Source: Bacteroidales bacterium
GTDB lineage: Bacteria; Bacteroidota; Bacteroidia; Bacteroidales; UBA932
DNA: 51,614 nucleotides
NCBI GenBank assembly: GCA_017483985.1
Contig: JAFUUB010000089.1
Location: forward strand, 1 to 51,614
Direction of reading: 5' to 3'
Below the pieces are notes generated by a model. That model had not been told where the DNA came from. It did not search any database and was given only the letters and a program-made list of their open reading frames with translations. Positions within the stretch are counted from its first letter, which is position 1, and every line of letters begins with the position of its first letter. The position numbers were made by a program, and so were the translations under genes. Shown here in pieces: positions 37,941-45,751 of the stretch.

Positions 37941-38867
37941 TCAGCGCAGCCGGTCCATGAAACCGATCATGCTGTCATTGACCTGCCGGGACTCCGGAAG
38001 CCCCGGGTTGGTGACGTTGTGTACGTGTCCGACGCTCCGGTCTTCCGAGGTGATGTCGACCCAGTCGATCTCCCGTCCGAGCGAGTCGCAGTCCGCCTTG
38101 ATCAGGAGGGACTGCGAACGGATGAAATCGTTCGTGCAGGTCGAGACCAGGAGCGGCCCGGAATAGCTGCTGATGAACGTGCGCGGCGAAACGGATTCCA
38201 GCCACTGCCGGTCATTGTACCGGGGCCCCATGAACCAGGCGAGGGCACTCTTCGAGAAGCCGCTTCCGGCGAAGGAGACATAGTCATAGGCCGGGCAGCT
38301 GAGCATGACGCCTTTGGGCTTGAAGACCTTCGGACGGACCGGCACCGATCCGTCTTCGGCCCCTTCCGCCATGTAGAGTGCGAGGTGGCCTCCTGCCGAG
38401 TCTCCTGTCAGGAACATCCGATCCGGGTTCAGGCCCAGCGATCCGGCGTGGGTGGCCAGGTAATCCAGCGCGGCCGCGCAGTCTGCAAGTCCGTCGGAGA
38501 CGTCTGTCGTACCGTCGTTTACACGATATTCCAACAGCACGACGTCATAGCCGGCCTTGAGGAACACGGAGGCGAAACGGCGGTTGTTCTGCCGCTTCCC
38601 GGCCACGTAAAATCCGCCGTGGATGTCGATCAGGACGGCGTCCTTCCGGACCGACGGGGCTGCATGGTAAATATCAATGACCTGGGCCGGCGAGCCGTTC
38701 TCGACGTAGGGTACACCGATTTGTTTTTCCAGCGAATCCGCGTAGGCCGGTTCCGTGGAGATCTTGTCGATTCCGTTGGCGATCATCTGCAGCATGGGCT
38801 TCGTGATCTTGAGGCTGCAGCTGCAGAGCCCCAGCAGGAGGGAAAAGAAGAGGAGGGTCCGTTTCAT
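37941..38867 (-). CDS. Lipoprotein alpha/beta hydrolase (HSL/BD-FAE esterase type)
   Basis: 308 residues. The N-terminus MKRTLLFFSLLLGLCSC carries a lipobox (LGLC), so it is a lipoprotein, periplasm- or outer-membrane-anchored. The oxyanion motif HGGF (DIHGGFYVAGKR near residue 83) and the nucleophile motif GDSAGGH near residue 153 mark the HSL-like family; a probable Asp and His follow in STCTNDF and GHVHNV. The family hydrolyses small esters. It lies 28 bases downstream of the ABM-CMD-cupin gene on the same strand and may be the third gene of that operon. Confidence 0.87.
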   Translation of the reverse strand: MKRTLLFFSLLLGLCSCSLKITKPMLQMIANGIDKISTEPAYADSLEKQIGVPYVENGSPAQVIDIYHAAPSVRKDAVLIDIHGGFYVAGKRQNNRRFASVFLKAGYDVVLLEYRVNDGTTDVSDGLADCAAALDYLATHAGSLGLNPDRMFLTGDSAGGHLALYMAEGAEDGSVPVRPKVFKPKGVMLSCPAYDYVSFAGSGFSKSALAWFMGPRYNDRQWLESVSPRTFISSYSGPLLVSTCTNDFIRSQSLLIKADCDSLGREIDWVDITSEDRSVGHVHNVTNPGLPESRQVNDSMIGFMDRLR

Positions 38868-38895
38868 GTTATTGCATCATGGCCGCCTGTCTGCC

Positions 38896-40338
38896 TTACC
38901 TCGGATATTGTTCTTCGCTCACGGGCTCCAGCCACTCGTTGGAAGCGCCTTCCTGGACGTCCTTGTGATAGGTCAGGTGCTGCATCCAGCTGTCAGCGGC
39001 CGCCCCGTGCCAGTGCTTGACTCCTTCGGGGATCTCGATAATGGTTCCGGGAACAAGCTGTACCGCAGGTTTTCCCCATTCCTGGTACCAGCCCCGTCCG
39101 GCGACGCAGATCAGGACCTGGACCTGTTTGTGATGGACGTGCCAGTTGTTGCGGCAGCCCGGCTCGAAGGTGACGTTGGCGATACCTCCGTTAAGTCCCG
39201 CCAGATAACTCTGACCGGTGAAGTACTGTCCGTAGGGATTGGGCTCTCCCTTGGGCCAGACGGAGAAATCCACGGTCTGTACGGGAATATGGTCATCTCC
39301 GAGAACCGTCTTCAGCGCGCCGCGGAGACGTTCGGCTTCCGCCAGCCCGACTTTTGATTCCAGCAGGGCCGGAAGGGCACGCAGTTCCTCATCGGTCACC
39401 CCCATGTTCCGGGCACCGGAGACGTGGGCCACCAGCTGCGGCTCGCATCCGGGCAGTGCGGAGATGGCGCTGACCGTCACGATCTCCCGGTCTGCATGAG
39501 AGAGGTTGTTACGGGCGAAGATGTCCCCGAACAGATGGGCCTTGAGGTAATAGTCCGTCGCCGGGACGAAACTGTAGTTGAAGGGCTGTCCCGTCAGTTG
39601 CGTCTGTACGGCAGTCCCCGTTTTCAGGGCGTCGTAATCCCCGGGATACGGGTCGGCCTCTTTCCCCGGAGCGTCCTGTATCCCGGCCTCCTGACGCTGC
39701 CGAAGTACTTTTTGCAGCGTCCCCAGCGCATTGAGTGAACGCGGGAATCCGGTGTAGGCATAGAGCTGCGACAGCGCCTCTTTGGCTTCGCTGACGGTCA
39801 AGCCCTTGTCCAAAGCTTCGGCTGCCGCTTTTTCAAGACCGGCCTGGTCTCCCTTGGCTTCCAGGGCGGCGATGACGGCAAGACCCTGCCGTCTTGGTGA
39901 AAGTGCTTGGTTCATATCATTTTCATGGTTTATTCTTCTTTGCCGGGCGGCATTGGACATGGGCTCGGTGATCGGCTGATATCGCCGGACAGCGCGGCCG
40001 CCCAGTTTGTATTTTTCCCTCAGGGCCGCTGCCTCCTGCATCATGGGAGAGGAATGGTAGCGGTTCAGGGCTGCCTGATCGGCCCATTCATCGATGAGAA
40101 GGAGTCCTTCCGGATCGTCTGCCGGGAAGAAGTAGTCATAGCGCAGACAGCCCTCGATCGCCCGGATGCGGTCTGCGATACCGCTCTCCTCCATCTCCCG
40201 GACATAGTTCCGGGCCGCTCCATTTTCGCCGGTATAGCGGATGTTGATGGTCAGCTGGGCATTCCCGGGAAGGGCCATGAGCAGGGAAAGGAAAAGGGAC
40301 AGGATTAAGTTGCGGGGGGATTTCATTGTGTTTTTCAT
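38896..40338 (-). CDS. Secreted multidomain protein: ABM, two carboxymuconolactone decarboxylase domains and a cupin
   Basis: 480 residues. A signal peptide (SPRNLILSLFLSLLMALPGNAQ) is followed by an antibiotic-biosynthesis-monooxygenase-like domain (about 30-110), two CMD-like stretches (about 150-230 and 255-345, the second with ADREIVTVSAISALPG) and a C-terminal cupin (about 375-470, metal motif WHVHHKQ, then PEGVKHWHG). CMD lacks a plain CxxC pair: the Cys in PGCEPQL stands alone. Such modules normally act in the cytoplasm on aromatic acids or peroxides. Export of the whole string is odd. It overlaps the amidohydrolase gene by 4 bases and belongs to the operon driven from the repeat element at 41721-41763. 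Confidence 0.82.
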   Translation of the reverse strand: MKNTMKSPRNLILSLFLSLLMALPGNAQLTINIRYTGENGAARNYVREMEESGIADRIRAIEGCLRYDYFFPADDPEGLLLIDEWADQAALNRYHSSPMMQEAAALREKYKLGGRAVRRYQPITEPMSNAARQRRINHENDMNQALSPRRQGLAVIAALEAKGDQAGLEKAAAEALDKGLTVSEAKEALSQLYAYTGFPRSLNALGTLQKVLRQRQEAGIQDAPGKEADPYPGDYDALKTGTAVQTQLTGQPFNYSFVPATDYYLKAHLFGDIFARNNLSHADREIVTVSAISALPGCEPQLVAHVSGARNMGVTDEELRALPALLESKVGLAEAERLRGALKTVLGDDHIPVQTVDFSVWPKGEPNPYGQYFTGQSYLAGLNGGIANVTFEPGCRNNWHVHHKQVQVLICVAGRGWYQEWGKPAVQLVPGTIIEIPEGVKHWHGAAADSWMQHLTYHKDVQEGASNEWLEPVSEEQYPR

Positions 40339-41672
40339 CGGATGGCGGATTTATTCAGGATTGCGGTAACCAACGGGTTGGTGTCGATGAGTTTGAGGGA
40401 TTTGACCATGTGGGCCGTCCCTTCCTTGTATTTCTTGAAATGCGCGGTCTGCAGGTGTGACTGATAGGCCGTCTGGTCTGCATAGACTTCCAGGATATAG
40501 ACCTTGCAGGGGTCGGTCTTGTCCTGCATCGAGAACAGGCCGATGACGCCGGGCTCCGTGGCCATGGATACGGTCCCGACCTCCTTGGCGAAGGTCAGGT
40601 ATTCCTCACGCATCTCCGGATCGACTTCGATCTCTGCCAGACGGACGATCCTGTCTCCGTATTCACGGACCGGAATATCGGCTCCGAACAGGCGGGCGGC
40701 ATTCTTCGTAAAGATTTCCTGGGGATCCAGGCCGTGGGCGGCCAGACGGGATTCCAGCGATTTCCTGGCATTTACCAGCGCCGGTGCAGCGACGTACGGG
40801 TAATCTGAGCCATAGAGGATATGCGAGGGTTCTGCAACGGTCAGGAGCGATTCGATGGCCTCCTCCGTGGCTGCACCTGCCAGGTCAAAGTAGAGGTTCG
40901 CGATATTGGCATCCACGTCAACGGGCTGCATGTATCCCTGCTGGACCATTACCGGAAGAAGTCCCTTGAACCGGGGCAATGCATTGGGCAGGAAGGATCC
41001 GCAGTGGGGGACAACCACCTTCAGGTCGGGATAACGGACCAGGACATCATGCGACACCATGTTGAGGATGGCCCGGGTGGTCTCCGCCAGATATTCATAG
41101 GACGCCAGCGGCACGGATGCGATCAGTCTGTCGTTGACCGCGGACGGTTTGTGCGGATGGGTGATGATGACGGCTTTCCGGCTGTTCAGATAGGCCATCA
41201 GCGGCTCCAGTTCCGGATCTCCCAGATACTGGCCGTAACTGTTGCTGGCCAGTTTGACTCCGTCGGCACCGAGTGTTTCCAGGGCATACCGGGCTTCTTC
41301 GACCGCTTTGTCCACATCCGGTAGCGGCAGGGCGGCGCAGAACCTGAAACGGCCCGGATACAGGGCCTTCAGCGCGGCCGCTTCTTCGTTGAACTTCCGG
41401 CAGACTGCCGCGGATTCCGCACCGTCACCAAAAAACGGTTGCGGTGCCGGCATGGTCAGTACCGAGGTCTGGATCCCGGCCTCGTCCATGAACTTCAGAT
41501 GGGCCTCGACGCTCCAGGAGGGGATGGGGAATCCTTCGTCCATTTCCATCCCGTGGACCCTGACCGCAGACAGGTATGAGTCGGGAATCAGATGGCAATG
41601 CATGTCAATCTGCGCCATTGCAGGAATTACGCCGAGAACCATTGCGATCATTGATGTCAGTTTGTTTTTCAC
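40335..41672 (-). CDS. Secreted amidohydrolase_2 (ACMSD-like) with a C-terminal ABM domain
   Basis: 445 residues from the GTG at 41672; an upstream TTG (41696) lies inside the promoter. VKNKLTSMIAMVLGVIPAMAQ is a signal peptide. The amidohydrolase part (22-335) shows IDMHCHLIP (metal H-x-H), ITHPHKP (His) and YGSDYP (Asp), the set of ACMSD-type decarboxylases and hydrolases. The C-terminal 95 residues (VRLAEIEVDPEMREEYLTFAK...) are an antibiotic-biosynthesis-monooxygenase fold like that at the start of the next gene. It is the first gene of the operon, coupled to the ABM-CMD-cupin gene by a 4-base overlap. The substrate is unknown. Confidence 0.83.
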   Translation of the reverse strand: MKNKLTSMIAMVLGVIPAMAQIDMHCHLIPDSYLSAVRVHGMEMDEGFPIPSWSVEAHLKFMDEAGIQTSVLTMPAPQPFFGDGAESAAVCRKFNEEAAALKALYPGRFRFCAALPLPDVDKAVEEARYALETLGADGVKLASNSYGQYLGDPELEPLMAYLNSRKAVIITHPHKPSAVNDRLIASVPLASYEYLAETTRAILNMVSHDVLVRYPDLKVVVPHCGSFLPNALPRFKGLLPVMVQQGYMQPVDVDANIANLYFDLAGAATEEAIESLLTVAEPSHILYGSDYPYVAAPALVNARKSLESRLAAHGLDPQEIFTKNAARLFGADIPVREYGDRIVRLAEIEVDPEMREEYLTFAKEVGTVSMATEPGVIGLFSMQDKTDPCKVYILEVYADQTAYQSHLQTAHFKKYKEGTAHMVKSLKLIDTNPLVTAILNKSAIR

Positions 41673-41693
41673 AGTAGTATGTTTTCTCTCATG

Positions 41694-41701
41694 CAAAAAT
41701 C
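41694..41701 (-). promoter_or_regulatory. Weak -7 box of the amidohydrolase operon
   Basis: The minus strand reads GATTTTTG, a G for T at the first position of TAnnTTTG. It is exactly 31 bases downstream of the 21-base repeat element at 41721-41763, the same distance as in the aldo/keto reductase promoter. Confidence 0.5.
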
Positions 41702-41720
41702 GGAAATAATTTCCTGAAAA

Positions 41721-41763
41721 AACTTAACAGAATTACGGATTCGTGTATCAATTTTACGGAATC
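41721..41763 (-). promoter_or_regulatory. Regulatory element A (candidate AraC-type operator)
   Basis: 43-base block whose twin is at 45683-45725 (38 of 43 positions equal by hand comparison, no gap). It contains two direct TTACGG copies on the plus strand (41733-41738 and 41754-41759) spaced 21 bases, i.e. CCGTAA repeats in the coding direction, typical of a tandem AraC-family monomer site. It sits just upstream of the expected -33 region. Confidence 0.6.
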
Positions 41764-41828
41764 TGTGCCGTTTCCTGCAAACCGGCGAAGTGGGCTTGTT
41801 TTTCTTTTGACCCGCGTAATGTTTTTAC

Positions 41829-41836
41829 TATCTTTG
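41829..41836 (+). promoter_or_regulatory. -7 box of the YciI / DUF1349 / acetyltransferase unit
   Basis: TATCTTTG, a full match, 24 bases upstream of the ATG at 41860. It lies 65 bases from regulatory element A, which faces the other way. Confidence 0.5.
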
Positions 41837-41859
41837 TCCTCGTTATAATTGTTTCGCTT

Positions 41860-42147
41860 ATGCAGTTTATCGTCAAAGCCTACGACGGAGAAGGCATGCT
41901 GGAGAAAAGGATGGCGGTCCGTCCCCGTCACCTGGAAGGAATGGCCCGCCTGGGCAGTCACGTCATCTGCGCCGGAGGGTTGCTGGATGAGGCCGGGAAG
42001 ATGAAGGGATCCGCACTGGTCCTGGATTTCGCCGACCGGAGTGAGCTGGATGCCTACCTGGCCAGCGAACCCTATGTCCAGGAACACGTCTGGAAAAGGA
42101 TCGAAGTCGAGCGGATCAATGTCGTCATCCCGAAACAAGGACAGTAG
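41860..42147 (+). CDS. YciI-family protein
   Basis: 95 residues from the ATG at 41860; the longer open frame from 41743 runs through the promoter region. MQFIVKAYDGEG at the start, VRPRHLEGMARLG and AGGLLDEAGKMKGSALVLDF are the YciI/YCII fold, a ferredoxin-like dimer related to muconolactone isomerase with a conserved His-Asp pair thought to be catalytic. The reaction is not established. It is divergent from the amidohydrolase operon. The next gene starts 42 bases downstream. Confidence 0.85.
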   Translation: MQFIVKAYDGEGMLEKRMAVRPRHLEGMARLGSHVICAGGLLDEAGKMKGSALVLDFADRSELDAYLASEPYVQEHVWKRIEVERINVVIPKQGQ

Positions 42148-42189
42148 ATCGAACCGGCTGCGATAGAATGATTATTTTGTATTAATGAT

Positions 42190-42927
42190 ATGAATAACTT
42201 TGAAAAACTTTTCTGCATCGGACTCTGCCTCTGCGCAGCAGCCTGCAGCAATCCCGCCCAAAAACCGGCTGATGCCCCATTTACCGACAGTGTCTCCGAG
42301 GCCCTTGCGGGCGATGGACAGATTGACCTGAACCAGCTCCAGTGGACACGGGAACCCGCCGCCTGCGAAATCAAGGACGGCACCATCTCCATCACGACCG
42401 CTCCGCATACCGACCTCTGGCAGCGGACGTATTATCATTTCCGGAACGACAATGCTCCGGTGCTGCAGATGAAGACCCGGGAGCAGTACTTCAGTTTCGT
42501 GGTGAAGACGGACTTCACGCAGAGTCATCAGCGCTTCGACCAGTGCGGCGTCGTGATGTACCTGGACAGCGAGAACTGGCTCAAGGGCTCCGTGGAATTC
42601 GAGAACGAGGAGTTCCAGCATCTCGGTAGCGTTGCCACCAACAACGGTTACTCCGACTGGGCGACGACGGCCATCCCCGCCGATGTCAAGACGATGTGGT
42701 ACCGCTTCTCCCGCCGCGCCGATGACTACTGCATCGAGTGCTCCACCGACGGCGTCAACTTCAGCCAGATGCGCATCTGCCACATGTATGCCGGTGCCGA
42801 CGAGATTTCTTTCGGCATCTACGCCTGTTCTCCGGAAGCTTCCTCGTTCACGGCGGTATTCTCTGACATGCGGATTACCGAGTGCATGTGGAAGGCCCAC
42901 GACGGTCAGCAGCCGGATCAGGAATGA
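42190..42927 (+). CDS. Lipoprotein with a DUF1349 (concanavalin-like) domain
   Basis: 245 residues. The signal MNNFEKLFCIGLCLCAAACSN has a lipobox ending at Cys19, so it is a lipoprotein. The mature part has the DUF1349 signature: TDLWQRTYYHF near residue 78, QCGVVMYLDSENWLKGSVEFE near residue 118 and SDWATTAI. DUF1349 proteins are beta-sandwich, lectin-like domains of unknown ligand. It probably shares a transcript with yciI upstream and the acetyltransferase downstream, whose ATG overlaps its stop (ATGA). Confidence 0.85.
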   Translation: MNNFEKLFCIGLCLCAAACSNPAQKPADAPFTDSVSEALAGDGQIDLNQLQWTREPAACEIKDGTISITTAPHTDLWQRTYYHFRNDNAPVLQMKTREQYFSFVVKTDFTQSHQRFDQCGVVMYLDSENWLKGSVEFENEEFQHLGSVATNNGYSDWATTAIPADVKTMWYRFSRRADDYCIECSTDGVNFSQMRICHMYAGADEISFGIYACSPEASSFTAVFSDMRITECMWKAHDGQQPDQE

Positions 42928-43481
42928 CCGAGAAAGAGAAAATGCTGGCCGGGCAGGTTTATTCTGCCGTGGACGGGGACCTGCTCAAAGAGCTGGGAGA
43001 GGTCCACGAGGTGATCCATCGGTATAATTCCCTGGCGCCCTCGTTGCTGGAAGAACGTTTGTCCATCCTCAAAGGGCTGCTGGGCTCCATCGGCGATGAG
43101 GAGATTATTATTAATCCGCCCTTTTTCTGCGACTACGGGAAACAGATCCGCGTCGGGAAACGCTTCTTCGCCAATTTCAACTTCACCGTGCTGGATGAAG
43201 CCCCGGTCACCATCGGCGATGACTGCTTCATCGGTCCCAATGTCAGTATCTATACGGCCTGCCACAGCACCGATCCCGTGAAGCGGAACAGCCGGAGGGA
43301 ATGGGCCGAACCCGTCACCATCGGGAACAACGTCTGGATCGGCGGCAGCGTAACCATCCTGCCCGGCGTCCGCATAGGGGACAATGTCACCATCGGCGCC
43401 GGGTCTGTGGTTACACGTGACATCCCGGCGAACACGGTCGCCGTGGGAAACCCGTGCAAGGTCGTGAAGAGCTTACATTGA
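42924..43481 (+). CDS. Sugar O-acetyltransferase (maltose/galactoside acetyltransferase type)
   Basis: 185 residues from the ATG at 42924, which overlaps the previous stop codon. The N-terminal helical part (MTEKEKMLAGQVYSAVDGDL) and the left-handed beta-helix with hexapeptide repeats (VTIGDDCFIGPNVSIYTACH, VTIGNNVWIGGSVTI) are those of Maa/LacA-type acetyltransferases; the catalytic His is in TACHSTD. Acetyl-CoA is the donor and a sugar the acceptor, in the cytoplasm. Its last 9 bases overlap the convergent flavodoxin gene. Confidence 0.92.
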   Translation: MTEKEKMLAGQVYSAVDGDLLKELGEVHEVIHRYNSLAPSLLEERLSILKGLLGSIGDEEIIINPPFFCDYGKQIRVGKRFFANFNFTVLDEAPVTIGDDCFIGPNVSIYTACHSTDPVKRNSRREWAEPVTIGNNVWIGGSVTILPGVRIGDNVTIGAGSVVTRDIPANTVAVGNPCKVVKSLH

Positions 43482-44036
43482 CGATAAACCGTCCACCCAC
43501 GTCCTGATATCGGCCTTGGTGGCCCGGTTCAGCGTCTTGCCGGCTTTCCAGTTGATTTCAGGGTACTGTGCCTTGAATTCGGCATTGGCCTTGTCTATGC
43601 TGCTTCCGCCGGAAGTCGCAAAGAAGATGACGGTCTTCCCCTTGAATCCATAGGCTTCGATAAATGAATTGATGATGGTCGGTGCGTTGTACCACCAAAC
43701 CGGGAAGCCGATGTAGATCACGTCATAGCTGTCTGCGTCCTGCAGGTCCTTGATTATGGCGGGGCGGGAACTGCGGTCCTGCATTTCCACGCTGCTGCGG
43801 GAGGTCTTGACGGTCCAGTCCAGGTCTTCCGCAGTGTATTTGACCTCAGGCCTGATTTCGTAGAGCGTTCCGCCTGTGACGGAGGCGAGATCCGTCGCCA
43901 CGGCTTTCGTTGTGCCGGTGGCGGAGAAATAGGCTACCAGAGTTTTCATGTCGTCATTCGTTTTCTTGCCGTTGTTTTGCCCGCAGGCGGTAATTGCGAT
44001 GGCCATCAGGGAAATGGCCAGGAGACATTTATTCAT
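43473..44036 (-). CDS. Flavodoxin with a lipoprotein signal peptide
   Basis: 187 residues. MNKCLLAISLMAIAITACGQ is a lipoprotein signal (lipobox TAC at Cys18), unusual because flavodoxins are normally cytoplasmic. After a short linker the flavodoxin fold begins: TLVAYFSATGTTKAVA carries the FMN phosphate loop, and GFPVWWYNAP gives the aromatic residues that flank the flavin. It fits the Flavodoxin_4 group. It would be a membrane-tethered, extracytoplasmic one-electron or two-electron carrier. It is the last gene of the aldo/keto reductase operon, 41 bases after a second flavodoxin of the same design. Confidence 0.87.
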   Translation of the reverse strand: MNKCLLAISLMAIAITACGQNNGKKTNDDMKTLVAYFSATGTTKAVATDLASVTGGTLYEIRPEVKYTAEDLDWTVKTSRSSVEMQDRSSRPAIIKDLQDADSYDVIYIGFPVWWYNAPTIINSFIEAYGFKGKTVIFFATSGGSSIDKANAEFKAQYPEINWKAGKTLNRATKADIRTWVDGLSSM

Positions 44037-44077
44037 TGTCGTCTGTGTTTAGATGTTGTACTTTCTGTTTCGGTCCG

Positions 44078-44689
44078 TCAGTTTACTTTGATCCCCGAAG
44101 CGTCCAGCCAGGATTTCAACTGTTCGGCGGTTTTTCCGTTCAGCCGGTCGCCGGTTTTCCATGTGATGTCCGGATAGGCGGTCTTCAATTCCGATGCGGC
44201 AGAGGTTATCCCCGTGGAACCTGAGGTAATGAACGGGACTACGACCTTTCCTTTGAAGGAATAGGCATCCAGGAACGAAAAGACCACTCGGGGTGCTTTT
44301 CCGTACCAGATGGGAAAGCCCAGCAGGATGACGTCGTAGGTACCCGCATCCTCGAGGCTTTTCTTGATGGCGGGCCTTGCCGATGCCGGTCCGTACTGCT
44401 CCTTGTAGGCGCGCGTGTCCTCATCGTAGTAAGTGCGGTTTTCGTCTCCGTAGGGAGTCTCAGGCTCAATGAGATACAAGGTTCCTTCGGAGAGATCGGC
44501 AAGGGAGGACGCCACGGCTTTCGTATTCCCGGTAAAAGAGAAACAGGCAACGAGGACTTTGGCATCATTCTGTCCGGCCGGGGGATCCTCGTTCTCCGGT
44601 GTCGTCGTCTGCGTGGTTTCCTTGCCGCAACCCGCAAGGGCTGCCAGCAAGGAAATGATAAGGAATGCGGTGTGTTTGAAACGCTTCAT
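44078..44689 (-). CDS. Flavodoxin with a lipoprotein signal peptide (second copy)
   Basis: 203 residues from the ATG at 44689; the longer frame from 44740 would overlap the reductase gene. MKRFKHTAFLIISLLAALAGCGK has a lipobox (LAGC), followed by a Thr/Glu/Pro-rich tether and the flavodoxin domain: VLVACFSFTGNTKAVA phosphate loop and GFPIWYGKAP flavin-flanking loop. A paralog of the neighbouring 43473-44036 gene. It starts 1 base after the aldo/keto reductase stop, so the two are coupled. The tether suggests it reaches out from the membrane. Confidence 0.87.
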   Translation of the reverse strand: MKRFKHTAFLIISLLAALAGCGKETTQTTTPENEDPPAGQNDAKVLVACFSFTGNTKAVASSLADLSEGTLYLIEPETPYGDENRTYYDEDTRAYKEQYGPASARPAIKKSLEDAGTYDVILLGFPIWYGKAPRVVFSFLDAYSFKGKVVVPFITSGSTGITSAASELKTAYPDITWKTGDRLNGKTAEQLKSWLDASGIKVN

Positions 44690-44690
44690 C

Positions 44691-45632
44691 TTATTCCATC
44701 GTATGTTCCCAGTCGCCGCGGGTGTCGATGCCGGTCGCATCAGCGAGGGCTTCCAGACGGGCGATTTCTTCGGGCGTAAGGACGGTGTCTGCTACCTGCG
44801 CCGCTTCCAGTACGTGACGCTCCTTGGTGGCGCCGATGATGGGCATGGTTCCTTTGGAGAGGGCCCAGGCGATACCGACCTGGGAACATGAGAGGCCATA
44901 CTTGGCTCCGATCTCCTTCATGGCATCCGTGAGGGCTGAGAGCTGGCCCAGGATGGGGTTGTATTTCTGTCCGCGGTCGCTGTCTGCCGGGAGCGGGTTG
45001 TCTACGCTGTACTTGCCGGACAGGGCGCCCTGCTCGAGTACCATGTAGGACCAGAACTGGATGCCGTTTTCTTTGCAGTAGTCCAGCACGCCGCCTTTTT
45101 CGGAGGAACGGTAGAGCAGACTGAAATGGTTCTGTACCGCAGATACCTGGAATCCGGCCTCGCCCAGGATTTCGTTGGCCCGGCGGATCTCCTTGATGTT
45201 GTGGTTGGAAACACCGACCTTGCGCACCTTGCCGGACCGGAGGAGGGGAATCAGCCCCGGGGTCCAGCGTTCCACATCCATCGGGTTGTGGATCCAGTAC
45301 ATGTCGATGTAATCCAGGCCCATGCGTTCGAGGGAGGCCTCCGCCATCCTGGTAACGCTATTGTCATAGACTTCCGCCAATTGCGGAGTGAACTTGGTGG
45401 AGATCAGGACATCCTCGCGCCGGTAGGCAGATGCCAGGCGGCCGAGAATCCGCTCGGATTCGCCCATGCCGTAGGCGGTCGCCGTGTCCCAGAGGTTCAG
45501 GCCCGCTTTCATGGCGGCATTGAAGACCGGTTTCAGATTGCTTTCATCGGTGTTGCTTCCGAAGACGGTGTCTCCGCCGAACATGCCTGCTCCCCAGGCC
45601 CAGGTTCCAAGTGCTATTTTCGTCTCTTTCAT
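44691..45632 (-). CDS. Aldo/keto reductase
   Basis: 313 residues, cytoplasmic, no signal peptide. The tetrad is visible: Asp and Tyr in DTATAYG near residue 49, Lys in STKFT near residue 78 and His in YWIHNP near residue 113. NADPH-binding residues follow in IGATKERHVLEAAQ near residue 268. The family reduces aldehydes and ketones. It is the first gene of an operon with two lipoprotein flavodoxins and is divergent from an AraC-type regulator, the layout known from aldehyde-responsive loci such as E. coli yqhC-yqhD-dkgA, although the flavodoxins differ. The promoter carries element B. Confidence 0.93.
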   Translation of the reverse strand: MKETKIALGTWAWGAGMFGGDTVFGSNTDESNLKPVFNAAMKAGLNLWDTATAYGMGESERILGRLASAYRREDVLISTKFTPQLAEVYDNSVTRMAEASLERMGLDYIDMYWIHNPMDVERWTPGLIPLLRSGKVRKVGVSNHNIKEIRRANEILGEAGFQVSAVQNHFSLLYRSSEKGGVLDYCKENGIQFWSYMVLEQGALSGKYSVDNPLPADSDRGQKYNPILGQLSALTDAMKEIGAKYGLSCSQVGIAWALSKGTMPIIGATKERHVLEAAQVADTVLTPEEIARLEALADATGIDTRGDWEHTME

Positions 45633-45655
45633 ATTATGGGTTGTATTTTCTTTTG

Positions 45656-45663
45656 CAAAGGTC
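45656..45663 (-). promoter_or_regulatory. Weak -7 box of the aldo/keto reductase operon
   Basis: The minus strand reads GACCTTTG (G for T at position 1), 24 bases upstream of the ATG at 45632 and 31 bases downstream of the repeat element B. Confidence 0.5.
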
Positions 45664-45682
45664 GGGGTTTCCTTCCGAAAGG

Positions 45683-45725
45683 AACTTAACCGAATTACGG
45701 TTTCATATATCAGTTTTACGGAATC
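45683..45725 (-). promoter_or_regulatory. Regulatory element B (candidate AraC-type operator)
   Basis: Twin of element A. TTACGG copies at 45695-45700 and 45716-45721 are 21 bases apart. The distal copy also lies about 20 bases upstream of a possible -7 box (TAACTTAG, 45740-45747) of the divergent AraC gene, so binding could both activate the reductase operon and repress the regulator. Confidence 0.6.
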
Positions 45726-45751
45726 TGCCGCTTTTTTCGTAACTTAGTTGC

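Noticed and set aside
42882..42923. A longer start for the sugar acetyltransferase (14 extra codons)
   Set aside because: The extra codons lie inside the upstream DUF1349 gene, and family proteins begin at MTEKEKMLAG.
44078..44740. A longer start for the second flavodoxin (17 extra codons)
   Set aside because: The extension is inside the aldo/keto reductase gene and would hide the lipoprotein signal; the ATG at 44689 gives a proper MKRFKH start.
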